Origin: Anthopleura xanthogrammica
Lineage: Eukaryota; Cnidaria; Anthozoa; Actiniaria; Actiniidae
Length of the DNA stretch: 64,000 nt
NCBI GenBank assembly: GCA_964019055.1
Contig: OZ025207.1
Coordinates: forward strand, 25,453,617 to 25,517,616
Direction of reading: 5' to 3'
A program made the translations under genes and the position numbers. The notes under the pieces are model-generated. The model saw only the letters and a program-made list of their open reading frames with translations, made no database searches and was not told the origin of the DNA. This document shows, in pieces, positions 23,745-35,837 of this stretch. How positions within the stretch are numbered: position 1 is the stretch's first letter; every line of letters starts with the position of its first letter.

Positions 23745-24334
23745 TTACAGCGCTTTTCATAATTATGCGACGTAATCGATTCCAGACGTCTGGCGTTTTG
23801 CGGGCTTCCGTCAATCAAACTTCGACGCGCCGAGTTCATTCCGATCGAGAACGATAAAGAAATTCTCATGTGAAAATGGCTGCTGAGTCGCCGAAAGTTC
23901 TCGAGAGCCATCTTCGCATGGGAATTTCTTCATCGCTCGCGATTGGAATGAACTCGGCGCGTCCTGGTTTGATTGACGGAAGCCAAAACGCCAGACGCCT
24001 TGAGCAAGGTGATTTCGCTTCTCTCAGGCATAAGGAATTAGCCAATCAGCGAACATTTTGTTCGTAGCTCAATGTTTCCTAGTTCCAGGATTTCAACTCG
24101 ATCAACAACAGCTTTTACTCAAAAATATAGAAAATAAAACTCATCGTTGGAAAGATTCACCAAATACCTTTTAGAAAAGGCATATTTCTTCGTTGTTGGT
24201 GGAAAATATTTCATTTTGACAAGAGATAATAGAAAATACTTGGAAATTTTCGCTGTGACAAACAATGCATTGCGCGCCTAGATTCCAGATCACCAGGAGT
24301 CGGTAAGGTCTCAGAATTATGAAAAGCGCTGTAA
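23745..24334. mobile_element. MITE with TTACAGCGCTTTTCATAATT ends
   Basis: The terminal inverted repeats match over about 24 bp with one mismatch. A second inner inverted repeat (GCCGAGTTCATTCC with GGAATGAACTCGGC) gives a two-layer foldback. Confidence 0.8.
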
Positions 24335-24962
24335 TCCGCAATACCCTGCTTAATCATGCTTTCCGCTTCATTACAACGTACATAGCCAAATACGAAACGC
24401 CCGTTACTGGGATAAATACAAAATAGGTTACTTAAACTGTTTAACCATTGGAGATAAAACGGGCATTTTAGCAGCAAAGGAACACAAACAAAAGATAAGT
24501 AAACCAGTATAGCGCTCATTTGATTCAAATAATCTAGGGGGCAATTATAAAAATCCAACCACTTTTGGTGTCCTAGTGCCCTTGAAAAAAATACTCAGCT
24601 GCTATATTTATCTCTTCTATTTACAAATCAATCAACGCTAAAAGTGAAATTTCATAGTAAAAAGATCGGTTTTGATCAGAAATAAAACTGATCACGAACT
24701 TTGCAGTTTTGTTAAAAAAAACAACCGATTTAAAAAAGAATCTCAGACCTCGCATTTACAATAGGAAATAAACTTTAGAGTGCAAACATTATATCCATGA
24801 AACAGTACTAAATTTATTTTGAAGTAAATAGTACCAAGAAGTGTCATTTCTATCGTGTTCTATTGCTTCAACAGTGCTACTAAATACTAAATAGTGCTAG
24901 TTATATAGTTCATTAAATCTGCGCAGCCGTCCCGCGGGATTTAACTCAAGACCTATCCCACT

Positions 24963-25131
24963 AATAGACCTCTTTACCATCGTATGCAAATTGCCCATTT
25001 CAGACCACATGTCATTCCCTTGAGAAATGTTCTTTTGTTAAACATTTTACACATGAAAGAATCAATTCCCAAGAGTGGCATCACGTGGTCTGAAATGGGC
25101 ACAACAAACAACGAAGGTAAAAAGGTGTATT
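24963..25131. mobile_element. AATAGACC MITE with CCCATTTCAGACCACATG, copy 1
   Basis: Internal inverted repeat CCCATTTCAGACCA with TGGTCTGAAATGGG. A second copy is at 26719-26886 and a fragment of the same family near 16599. Confidence 0.8.
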
Positions 25132-25261
25132 GCAAGCATGACCCTTTTAATCCCGGGAGACCCGTGTCCCGTTACAAATCTATTTTCTATTATTTCATCA
25201 GTGCTAAGTAGTACTCGTTATAAGTACTGTTTCCTCAGGTATAGTCGCGATTTGCACTCTC

Positions 25262-28200
25262 TTACCAATCTCCATGTACTGACGATACTATATCTATGTT
25301 ATATTTAACTTGATAGTAATACTTGTATCCTGGCCGTGTTCCCTTGTGCTGAGGATATTCTTCTGCTGTAGCGTTGTTCAGCTCACATGTGGACAAGTTT
25401 TGATTGTAGTTGAAGGTCTGGCATGTGGTTTCTAGCATACAATACTGCATACAAGTCAAACTATCTGACACTTGATAGAGGCGTTGGAAGACGTGGTTAC
25501 AGAGAACAAGTGGTTGTGGATCTACTCGAAACATCCTGCTGGGGTTTTCTGTTCATGAGGGAAAAGAAAACGATATGGTAACTATTACAATCTAGCTAAC
25601 AAGCTTCTCAAGGAATTCGTTAGGATTCAGCTGGCTTACCATTGTGGTACTGTTCGACGCAATATCTGGCTGACCAGGACAAGGTGAGTTTCTTAAGCTT
25701 GTAGACATAGAACGAGTAACAGTTGCGTACATAAATGTAGGTACTAAAGTGGCAGCAGTTACCCTTGGCATGGAAACAGAGCTTTCGTTTGACAATACGG
25801 TCATCAAGAGTTGGAAAGGTACCCTGCATGTATCCTGTAGCTACAGCACCGCAACGGTTTTGTGGTAGACACTTGTTTGGAATGCGATAATGACCTCCTG
25901 TACCGCGGAACGCGTACCAATCATTCTCATTCAAGTTGGTGTCATCTTGAATGAGGGTTGATGTTAATGTATTTGATAAACGAGAATCATCATCAAGAGA
26001 TCGATGGTTGGTACATACGTCAGAACTATCTGTAACAAGAATTGTTGAACATTGGTGGCGAAACAGTTTGCATCACACTTGACTCTGGATGAAGTATAAC
26101 CTTACCTTTGACTTGCAGATGAAAGGTTTTTGTGTTGGAACCAAGAGCATTGGTAGCAGTACAAATATATATGCCTTGATCAGTATTGTTGACGTTTAGA
26201 AGACTAAGATGAGTATTGCTGGAACTAGTTTGGATCAGTCGTCCTTTGTGTGTCCATGTAACAGTGATAGGAGAATCCCCTACGACTTTACATTGTAGAG
26301 TGGCGTCTTGGTGTTCGTATGTGATAATGTTGGAAGAAATGTCTTGATTAGTAAAGACTGGACTACCAAGTGGTCCTACATGGAGAGGAAGAAATGGTTG
26401 ATATATTTGGCAGCCGGTTAGAAGTTAAAGTGAGAGAGGTGTAATATTGAAATGTTTAGTGATACCTTTTCTCCGTCCAAGAATCGTTGACCTGAAACAA
26501 AGAATGTCATTGGAAGGATGCCATGTCTTTGGTTGAATTGTTATCCATCGTGCTTTGATATCTCTGTCCAATGCTCTTGTGACATATCCGAAATCATTTG
26601 TATTCCCTTGGAAAGTCTGGAATAGAACGTTAACCGTGATTGAAATTAGTATGTATAGTATGTTAACTTTTCATTGTTACGCACCGATCAAGACAACAAT
26701 CTGAACGAGCTAATTTACAATAGACCTTATTAGCTTCGTATACAGAATGCCTATTTCAGACCACATGACATTCCCTTGAGAAATCTTCCTTTGTTAAAAT
26801 ATTTACACATGAAAGAATCAACTCCCAAGAGTGGCATCACATGTTCTTAAATGGGCACAACAAACGACGAAGCTAAAAAGGTTTATTTATTTATTTATTT
26901 ATTTATTACGCTTTCAACAGAGTTGTGGATTGTCGAAAGCCTGGGTGGTCTACCAGATTTACACTTATACCACGATGGCGAGAATTTAGGTCAAAAACGT
27001 GAGTTAACCGCCGTTGTTTTGGTTTTCAAAACCCGCCTTTTTCGCTACTAGTGGTCTATCACTAATCATTATCAGCCAACCAGGGCGCAGGATATGTGAT
27101 GGATCATGTTTAGGTTTAGTGGGAAATAAACCGTCAATCAAAGAAATTATTTCCATATACCATTTCATATTGCACATGTACCTTTCAACACTGTGATGAT
27201 ATATTTAATAAATGGTACTAGTCTATTGCGCATTAACCTGCAGCAAGAGTATCAAGGTCTTGACCAGTGCGCAACAATGATAACACCGCTAAAGGATGAA
27301 ATAGATGATATAAAGCTGTGTTTTATAATTTAGAATCAGGGATCATCTTGATGAATTATCCACGACGAACCTTAAGAGAACCAAATATCATGTGCCCTTG
27401 GTGGGACTCGAACCCACGTTCTATTTGTAAGCAGTAATGACGGGATAGAGTTATTACAGTTACCTTAACCTGTGAAGCACCAGTGTCTTTATAAATTATC
27501 CAGTTGGTGTTGTCGAGGCTATATGAAACCTTGAAGAGAAAATGAAAAATTAAGATTCTGAGGAGAGCATACATCACTGGACGAGATGATGTCAAAGAAA
27601 AGCGCAAACTGATGACGATGGGCTGATCTACAGAGGTGAACGTCTGGTCATTCCCAAAGAACTCAAGCCAGAGATGCGAGAAGAGGCTCACAGCTCACAT
27701 ATCGGGATAAACGGGTGCCTTTGCAGAGCACGTTGAAGCAAGTACTGGCCATCTATGAACAGTGACATTAGAAACTACATTGCTAAATGTGAGACATACG
27801 TATGTCACCTATATGAAACACGACAGCAAAAAGAGAAACTACGTACACAGTCACCGTGTGACAGATCGTCCCTGGAAGAAGTGTCAGTGGATCTTTTCAC
27901 ACTCGACAGCAGGAACTATCTAGTAATGTGTGACTAGTTCTCCAATTTCATAGAAATTATTCTCCTAGATCTCTAATCTCCTATTATTACAACAGACAAG
28001 CGAATTATCTGGAGGCTCTGGAGGTGATATAGTACGCATGCGTCCCTTTACACTTCATAAGAAAGCGTGGAAGAGGGCAATCGTACGTAAACGTTTTGAT
28101 GAAATATTATATAAAGGTAGAGTATGATGGCACCTCCTACCGAAGAAACCGAGTAAACCTGAAATGGACCGACACTCCAAAACCAGATGACCATCAGGAA

Positions 28201-31200
28201 ACAAAGAACAATTCAACCTGAGCACCAGGTAAGGAAGAATTGGAGGACCAGCAGATAGAAAACCAGCCCACCACATCAAGACCAAAGCAGGCAGCCAAAG
28301 CAACAAGCCAAGACCACAGCTGCAAACAATGCTTTAATTAGCTAAAGATTCGGAACATTACGAAACGACTCAAATAATCGCCTCTAAATGATGAATAAGG
28401 AGTAAGATACAGATAGTCTTCGGCGTCTTAGCTTGTGTTGTTGCTTGTTGCTTTCAGTTGTGACAACCCGGCTTTTTTTTAATAGATGTATTATAGATAA
28501 GGTATCAAAACAAGAATCTAACACATCTACAACATTCACAGTGATTGATATAAATAAGGATATAGTCCGAAAAAAATAGAACTAATCAGCTACATAAATA
28601 AGCTAGGTAGTTCCTCTTAAATACTGACAGAGTAGTAGAGTCCCGAACGGACGCATCTAGTTTCAATTGTTATAACAACTGGAAGCAAATTCAAATATGG
28701 CCAATGATCCCACCTCCGTTCTGCAATAGTATCTAGAATAAACTGCAAAAAATCTTTTTGAATCACCTGGTATCCCGTTACCCATCTTTCTTTACCATTT
28801 CCCCTTCCTTGCGTGACGATTCCCGTAAGGAGCATTGCGTGACCTAGGTCAAACTTAAGCCAGGGTTGTCCATTGTTTGTTCTAGGGCACCAAGAATGAG
28901 CCCTTGTTGCAGAATTCAATCTTCCCACATATGGTTTATGGTTTGAATCAAAGCTAGAAGAGGCTGTGATCTGGTTGTCGGGTACTTCTTTATCTTCTAT
29001 ATCTATACCAAGATCTGCAGGAGAAGCTGAGAACCGAAAATAACAAGATTTATTCATATATGATGAAATAGAGAAAGCAAAGAACACTCTATTCTTCATT
29101 TTCAAATCCGTATTCCGCACAATACCGGTGCTTTTTGGGGAATAATCAGGACAAAAAAAAATACGTACTATGCTGATCAGACAGAAGGTGCTGCAAAGAA
29201 TCTTATGATATTCAAGGAGTTATAAGAAACCACCAGAAACAAAAAGAAGAAAAAAAGAAGAAAAAAAAGAAATATTTAAAGTGAAATTTAAGCACTTCAT
29301 CATGAGTCAACACCTTTTCTGTAAAACTTAACTTAGAATGAACTGATAATCAGTATTTTACGGATATAAAAGTAGGTATATATACATTCGATTCATTAAC
29401 GTTTAACTTTATACCAGTTTTTTGACCGGTTACCTCACAAAAATCAAAGGTTTATGGGGTTATTGAGAATGTGAAATGGCGAATGCATGAAGAAGTGTGT
29501 AAGAGCGTGGCACTTACTTCGACCATATGTGTATACTTCGGCCCTCATTGTTATGTGACCATGCCAGGTGAGGGGGTTAAAGCTGACATACCGTACGTAT
29601 ATGACAGTCGGTAGGACGTGGCGGACTACAGTATCGCGATCTGAATTTCCAACAAATACCTAAAAGGGTTTCAAGTTGATTGAGTTACACCGATATCAAA
29701 TTTTATTGATTGTTCTACCTTCCTAGGTTACTGTTGCTATGTCGAACAAGCTAAAATATGTTTTGGATATACAATATAAAACAGACACAGTAGTAAAAAC
29801 TGTAAATATCTTTCTTAAAATAAATACATTCTACAAGTATATTAAGAAATAATATCGATAACTAACTACGCCCTGTCACGCGTACTTTCACGCGTCTTGT
29901 CACTCTTCCTGTCACGTGCACTGTCATGCGTCCCTTCACCCGCTCTGCCAAGCGTCCTGTTACCCGCCCTGTCACGCGTCCTGTTATGCTTTATTTAACT
30001 CGCCCTGTCACGCATGCCTGTCACTCGTCCTGTCACTCGCCCTGTCACGCGTCCTTTCATTCGGCCATTTACGCGTCCTGTTACGCTGCTTTCTTATTCC
30101 TCGCTATTTTTCGTAAAAAAGGCTCCGATTGCGCTAAAACTGGAATCTAGCTAAGAACAGGACATAAAATAAACAAAATTTATCGGCACAGGTATTCTAC
30201 TATCGGTGAGACCTACCTGAGAGTTAAATATATATTTTTGAAAAATAAATAAAATAATACATAATGAAATTGAGATATTTATTGTTAACCCCATGTAATT
30301 ACTGCTAAACTGATGATGAGATGTGGTAAGTTAGTATATGAGGTGTAGGCACTAAGGGTGGTCACTACAAGGGTTCCTTTAGGTCCTCAGTGGTTCTTTT
30401 ACGTCCCTCCGATATTGCTTAGATGACGTGTGGGCAGACGGGACAGCCATTTAAAGTGGTCATCCGAGCCACTTGAAAGTCTAACCGTTTCTAGATGTAA
30501 TTAGAAAGACAGCACTTTCTGCTCAGTTATTCTAAGACCATAAGTGTTGGTACGGCCGCGACTCGAACCACAACCTCCCGCACGAAAGTCCGGTGCTTGA
30601 CTAACTGAGCTAACCAGACGGATTGGGCTCCCTCTGATTTTTTTCTTTCATAACATTTTGCTATCGAAACAAACTGAAGATTTCATGTTTGTAAAACTTT
30701 GATTACTAACCTTGTTGACATTGTTTTCCTTGTATTTAATCCATGTTTTTGAATCGTTGCTGTTCACAAGATAATAGCTTTTTACCCATTGAGGATACCC
30801 ATGTCTTCCTTGTGTTGCAACAGCAGTAACAAACTGCATTCCATTAAGATCGATCTTCAGCCATTGATTGGTGTCCAATATCTTAGCAGCCCAACATTGG
30901 TTTGAAGCGTGCTTGGTCCAGTGTAGACGTCCCCTCTTTGCGTTGAAAAATTCAAAAACTGTGGACGCTGTGATTGAGCTGTCTGGTATCTGTCTACTCA
31001 TCATCCCAAGCGGATGAGTCTGCTCTGAAATGGAAAGCCATGGTAACTTTATTAATAGTCCACTATCGATATTCTGGTTGAGTGATCACGCACAAAGCAA
31101 TTCAAGACGAGGCTCCGGGGAAACAATTGGTAATACTAATATATTCTTTTGTTTCCCCGGAGCCTCGCCTTGAATTGCTTTGTGTGTGATCACTCAACCA

Positions 31201-34200
31201 GAATATCGAAAGTGGACTATTGTTGTGATGTCATTAATATGTAAACCATTATGCATACCAGGAGGTTACTAAGGAGGCAACCAAGATGGCGTAGTTGTAA
31301 AGTTTAGTGAATAAAGACTGAGCTACAATCCACTTCTATCTGGTATCTATATACACTACAATAGACCTTTTTCGAATATGGCGTCTATGACGTCAAACGA
31401 GGAGTCCGAGAATGTCCCGGATGTTATGAGTGATAACGATTGTGTTTTTAAATCCGGGGCATTCCAGTCCCGGATGCAGCTAGTCGAAATCATTGGGTTT
31501 CGACATCCGGGACATTTTCATTCTCGTCGTTTGACGTCATAGACGCCATATTCGAAAAGGGTCTATTGTCTTGATTATTTATAGTTTCCTTCCTTTAAAA
31601 AAGGAATAAATTGAACATAAATCGTCCTTGTTTTACGAAAGGTAGCACTTATAATAACCAGTGGTTAACAAAATGGTGTTAGCCAAAAAAAAAAAAAAAA
31701 AAAGACTAATCCATTACGTTTGTCTCACGATTGAGGGTCATTTGTACAACAGACCGCGACGTTTTGACTGCAAGCTGCTAGTCTTTACCAGAAAGAAAAT
31801 GCCTTCTGATTTAAAGACAGTTCGTATACCATGATCTTGAAGGCAACAGTAAGTGGTTGCATCTCGTGCCTAATTTATAATCTATATATATTCTAAGTCG
31901 ACAATAAAAACCGGGCTTTGACGATTACCATTTCTGAACTCTGATTAGGCCGGTCCTGATTGCGCTGGTAAAACTTCCTTGAAATTCCAAAAAAGTGCTC
32001 AAAATTTGGAAATAGTACTCAAGAGTTGCTCAAAATTGTGAAAATTTTCAGACACTCTTGTGTAACAGTTAAGAAATAAAACATTTTCTCCGTTTTCACC
32101 AGGCTATGAAGGCATCGGTGAAAATGTTTTATTTCTTTTAAAAAATACTTAAAAAATGCTTGTTACGTCATTTCCGTGCCTTCATAGCGTGATGAAAACA
32201 CAGCTCTCGACCAATGAGAGCGCTCGTACTATCTTAAGTATTTTTTAATTATTAATACCACTCCTTCGCATTACAGTGTCAGACGCTTCCTCTCTGCTTG
32301 TTCTTCCCTTCAGTTATTGATTGGAACTTTTCGGATTCGTGCTATCGAATGTCTTTCTGGACCAATGAATGACTCTCCAGCATTTCATCGCCAGAAATTC
32401 CGAACGGACATGCGCAGTTAAAGTCATGATACTTAGAAAATTCAGGCCTCAAATATGGTGGGAAAAGTATTGAGAAATTTCGATAAAGTAAAATATTTTA
32501 ATTTTAACTGGATAAATAAGCCAGCCCGAACCTCAAAAACAATAAAGTGTATTCGAACTTTCATTTGATCTCAATTTAATTTCGTTGGTGATAGTTTTCA
32601 GCTCGGTTATTACATTTTAATTTCAAAGACTAATAGTCAGTGATTACAGTGGATCATCATAAGAATACCTGAACCTGGTCTCACATCATCAACTCTCAGC
32701 TCAAAATAGTCAAACACTTTTTCCTTCCCGAACTTCCAATCGATTGAGGAAGTATGTCTTGAGCATTTCCCGAAATTTCAGAAGGAATATTTAAATTTTC
32801 GTCTCGGTTTTACGAGGTGAAGTTTAGCATTAACAGGGCTTCTATTTCTGCCTCCATCTTGAGATGTAACTTGTCTTTGGAGTACACGATGAAGCGCATT
32901 TTCACACTGAACTCTTCTAAAAGTTGTTTACTCCGTTTACTCAGTCTTGTTTAAAACCTTGGGTAAAATATCAACTGTGGAAGTGCTATTTAATGCCGAA
33001 TAAAACCCTTTTTCTTGTCGAGACGCCATTATTATCGCAACCGGAAAGGTAAACATTCAATAGACCCCTTGCAGCACGTCGGAATGCAGCTCAATTTGGA
33101 GGGCAAAGCAATAGGTTCCAACTCTCAGGAGTTTGAAATTCTTTTGTTTTGCCCTCCAAATTGAGCTGCATTCCGACGTGCTGCAAGGGGTCTATTGTCA
33201 CATTCACAATAGGCCAATCACAATCGAATCTACACAATTGTTTGATTGACAGGGTAAAAATCATGAATAATAAGCTCCACCCAAAATGGTTCGGAATTTC
33301 TGGTGATGGCTGCCAATCGGCAATGAGCTGAATCGGGTTTTACCCTGCCTATCCAAATAGTTAAAATATTAATATAAATATTGTCAAACCTACTTGCTTG
33401 GCAGCCATACAATTCGGTTCTAAGACACATGTGACCAAACCATGCTTCTGGGGTTATACGGACATAACGAGCAGCTGTGATTGTCTGTAAAGTCTGAACT
33501 GTTACCAGTCCACTATTGGAGTTGCCTGAAAACTGAATGAGAAACAACAGAATTCTCTGTCATCAAGCTATATCATAATTATCTTTTGGGAAGCACGGGT
33601 GGTATTTGCCGGCTCCGTGGGTAGGGGCTGAATTGGCCGTTTCTACTTGAATTTCTGGCTCGGTATGGAGAATGTCTTGCTGTGTTCAACGTAACACTAA
33701 ACTATGTTTTTTCATTGCTTTTTTTTTAGCTACAAACAAGCAGATTCGATACATGATAAACATATATAATTATATAACAAGCAATAGGTATAAACACAAT
33801 GGAGAAATCTCTGTGCATGCTCAATGTACGTAAATGCAAATAAGTCTAAAACGGTTTCGTGTTCTATTGTAAAAATATTAAAATTTACAAATGTTCTTAA
33901 AAGACTAATTCATTCATGTTGTCTTTATTGATACATACAGTATTTTTAGCCTCACGAAATGTTTAGTATATCGAAGAAAAGGAGCATTTATTTTCTCTTT
34001 GTAACGCTTTCACAAGAATACCGTTAATAGGCAATGTGCATCGAAGCTGACAAAGCACTCTGGGAAAGTGAGTTCTTTACAAATGAAACAGGGAAATCAA
34101 AGGAACTATCAGAAAAAAATTACTCTGTTATTTTGGTCTGCTGAAATCCTTTTATTTCCATAGAAAATGTCGGAGGAAAAATTGTCAGATGAATGTTTAG

Positions 34201-35837
34201 AGGAGCCAAAAAAGCGTAAGAACTCACTTTCCCATCATGCTTTGTGCTATAATTTCAGGCTCATGCACATTGGCTATTGTCGTATTATATTGATAAAAAA
34301 AACATCAAAGTTCTACTTACTATTCGCTTGGCTCCATTCTCAAGATATGTCAACCAACGGCCTTCAAGAACTGCATAGGATAGACTGAAGGTTTTAACAA
34401 ACTCGTCGTCATCTGGGTTTCCTTGTATGGCAATAGACTTGATCATGGTGACGAGTCCCAAGTCTATATCTTGGTACTGGTCAGCGTCAGCTTTAGCAGC
34501 ACACCAGGCATGCGTGTTGTGGAGTCGGGCTTGTTGAGGACCGAATGTCGTTAGAGGAAGTCTTGAGGTTGAAGCAGTTATATTGACTTTACTGGACTGA
34601 ATTCCTAGAATCTCATTGCAGTCTTATTGTAAAACAAAAAGTATTATCAATTATTAACGATTGAAAAAAAATAATTGTAATAAAGGTAAAATCAATGAAA
34701 TAAACCAATCTAGTGCTCGAGGTTTAAAAATTTAAAAATTCAGTAAATTCCCAAATAATAAAAAAAATATCTACGAGCCAAAAATGAATAAAAGTATAAT
34801 TTCTGCTATTTCAGTTGTAAACCATTTTTGTAAGCAAACATTTTTTTATAAATTACTTTCATGCCAAATAAAAAAGAAAATTCAAACATCTGAAATTTTG
34901 AGACGTTAACCATTTGATAAGCAAACAGTTTTCCATATTACCTTCATCATTTGCTTCAGTATTGTGTAGTTCCTGAAATAAGGGAATAAAAAAAAGGAGT
35001 AAGAAAAAAACCCTGTAAAAATTAGCACTAATACCATAAACTGAGTAATTAAGCATAAATATTTTATAGTATTCAACTTGTTACACCAACTAATTAACTT
35101 GGCACCAACTTGCTTAATTATTCTGCCTGGATTTTAATGCTTAGTTACAGAGAACTACCAAACACAGTTTGCTTAGTGGGTTTGGAAACAATCAAAGAGA
35201 TTCATAATGCTTCGACTGAGATTTTCATACAAGATAACACTTTTAAAATGTCTCGTGCTTAGTCAGCAGAAAATATTTATATAAAATATGCCTTGAATAA
35301 AAGTAAAGCTAACTGTGAACAAAACTGAAGTTTGAGTTAAAAATTAACAGCAAAAGTTGGTTGTGTGAATGGAGAAAACTTCAAATAAATGTCGTAGTTA
35401 GCGGGCTTCAAACTTTAATTCAAAGCGTTGCATATTTCTTGCAAAAAAAAAAAAAAGAAAAAAGGAAACAAAATCACAAAATGCAATCAGTTGGAAATGA
35501 GAAAGTTTGCTAATATTGATCACTTATTCCACTGAAAATTAACCTCAACAAACGTTTGTTTACTGAGGTTGCGAAGGTTTTCAGTGGTACTCCGATGAAT
35601 TTAAGATTTGTGGACGATAATCACCGAATCTGTTCGTTCCTAAGAAAGTGGTTTTGGAGCCAGCATCTTATATACTTCTTTTATTTACCACGATGTAAGT
35701 TCCAATTGTCTTTTTTTTCCTTATCAAAACATTTTACGTTCTGTGTCAAAAAATAAACGTCAATATAATAATAAAAAGAGCTTTACCTGTAAGAGAAGTA
35801 GTACAAAACATGCTTTCCACAGGAGTGAAGAAAACAT
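25262..35837 (-). CDS. Secreted discoidin x3 / Ig / D8C / PAN protein
   Basis: Predicted extracellular adhesion or matrix protein, 800 residues. Exons in order: 35787-35837, 34942-34972, 34321-34622, 33394-33532, 30711-31024, 29518-29659, 28767-29026, 27464-27529, 26466-26616, 26106-26375, 25640-26029, 25262-25548; GT-AG sites and phases agree. Exon 1 encodes a signal peptide (MFSSLLWKACFVLLLLQ). Exons 3-4, 5-6 and 7-9 each encode one F5/8 type C domain (for example NTHAWCAA, RYVRITPEAW, WLKFDLG). Exon 10 is one Ig domain (LQCKVVG, WTHKG, DQGIYIC). Exon 11 is a D8C domain as in uromodulin (DWYAFRG, CLPQNRCG, CCHFSTYIYVRNC). Exon 12 is PAN/apple with six Cys, ending in TAA. There is no transmembrane segment. 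Exon 1 is the least certain. No named orthologue is recognised. Confidence 0.9.
26719..26886. mobile_element. AATAGACC MITE with CCTATTTCAGACCACATG, copy 2
   Basis: Same family and orientation as 24963-25131; followed by a short TTTA run. It lies in the intron between discoidin-gene exons 8 and 9. Confidence 0.8.
27021..27066. repeat. Dispersed repeat, copy 2 (first copy 2397-2442)
   Basis: GGTTTTCAAAACCCGCC through TCTATCACTAAT, nearly identical to the block at 2397. Confidence 0.7.
27590..28380 (+). mobile_element. Decayed Ty3/Gypsy pol remnant (integrase region)
   Basis: On the plus strand, antisense to the host gene, 27600-27950 reads as an integrase zinc-binding region and the start of the catalytic core: LVIPKELKPEMREEAH, SSHIGINGC, then MNSDIRNYIAKCE and VDLFTLDSRNYLV, broken by stops. 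After a deletion, 28020-28180 reads as the integrase C-terminal part (HKKAWKRA, SYRRNRVNLK). It is an old, internally deleted fragment in the intron between exons 7 and 8 of the discoidin gene. Confidence 0.75.
29877..30105. repeat. Degenerate 12-bp minisatellite, CCTGTCACGCGT units
   Basis: About eighteen imperfect units such as CTGTCACGCGTC, CTGTCACTCGTC and CTGTTACCCGCC follow one another, with C-rich composition unlike the flanking intron. Confidence 0.85.
30330..30630 (-). mobile_element. tRNA-derived SINE, family 2, copy 2
   Basis: Read on the minus strand, a tRNA-like head (TGGTTAGCTCAGTTAG and GGTTCGAGTCGCGG) is followed by the same body as 6922-7140. It ends about 80 bp downstream of discoidin-gene exon 5. 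Confidence 0.75.
31054..31221. mobile_element. MITE, AATAGTCCACTATCG ends
   Basis: The two halves are near-perfect reverse complements for about 75 bp around a short centre, giving a long hairpin in a discoidin-gene intron. Confidence 0.85.
31369..31568. mobile_element. MITE, CAATAGACCTTTTTCG ends, 200 bp
   Basis: The inverted repeats extend about 45 bp and include GTCTATGACGTCAAACGA and its complement. Confidence 0.85.
32071..32139. repeat. Short inverted repeat
   Basis: AAGAAATAAAACATTTTC and its complement GAAAATGTTTTATTTCTT enclose about 30 bp in a discoidin-gene intron. Confidence 0.7.
33058..33197. mobile_element. Intact 140-bp MITE, CAATAGACCCCTTGCAGCAC ends
   Basis: The two ends are identical inverted repeats of about 48 bp containing AATGCAGCTCAATTTGGAGG. 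It is the reference copy for the family with fragments at 4843, 11734, 13480 and 23385. Confidence 0.9.
33592..33650 (+). mobile_element. SINE head fragment, family 1
   Basis: GGGAAGCACGGGTGG at the start matches the 5' end of family 1; the B box is not preserved. Confidence 0.4.
33790..34020. mobile_element. Diverged relative of the GCATGCGCA-ended element
   Basis: Shares TTGTCTTTATTGATAC, AAAACGG and GAGCATTTATTTTCTC-like blocks, in order, with 5653-5985. Confidence 0.55.
34025..34279. mobile_element. MITE, AATAGGCAATGTGCATCGA ends
   Basis: The ends (AATAGGCAATGTGCAT and ATGCACATTGGCTATT) and inner blocks (GGGAAAGTGAGTTCTTTAC with GTAAGAACTCACTTTCCC) are inverted repeats. A related end lies at about 37895-37945. 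It carries a chance plus-strand ORF starting at 34167. Confidence 0.75.

Larger units (their letters stand above)
22435..25261. other. Intergenic region between convergent SIAE and discoidin genes
   Basis: No exon recognised. It contains a SINE at 23008-23305, a MITE fragment near 23385-23455, a large MITE at 23745-24334 and an AATAGACC element at 24963-25131. No canonical AATAAA was found close to either stop. Confidence 0.6.

Noticed and set aside
27395..27435. Possible tRNA gene on the minus strand (GTGGGTTCGAGTCCCACC)
   Set aside because: Only the T-arm is convincing. The 3' acceptor strand AAGGGCA has no 5' partner and the D-arm is missing. Probably a SINE or pseudo-tRNA piece.
34167..34388. 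Plus-strand ORF starting MSEEKLSDECLEEPKKRK
   Set aside because: The first part lies inside a MITE with inverted ends (34025-34279), and the rest overlaps, antisense, an exon of the discoidin gene.
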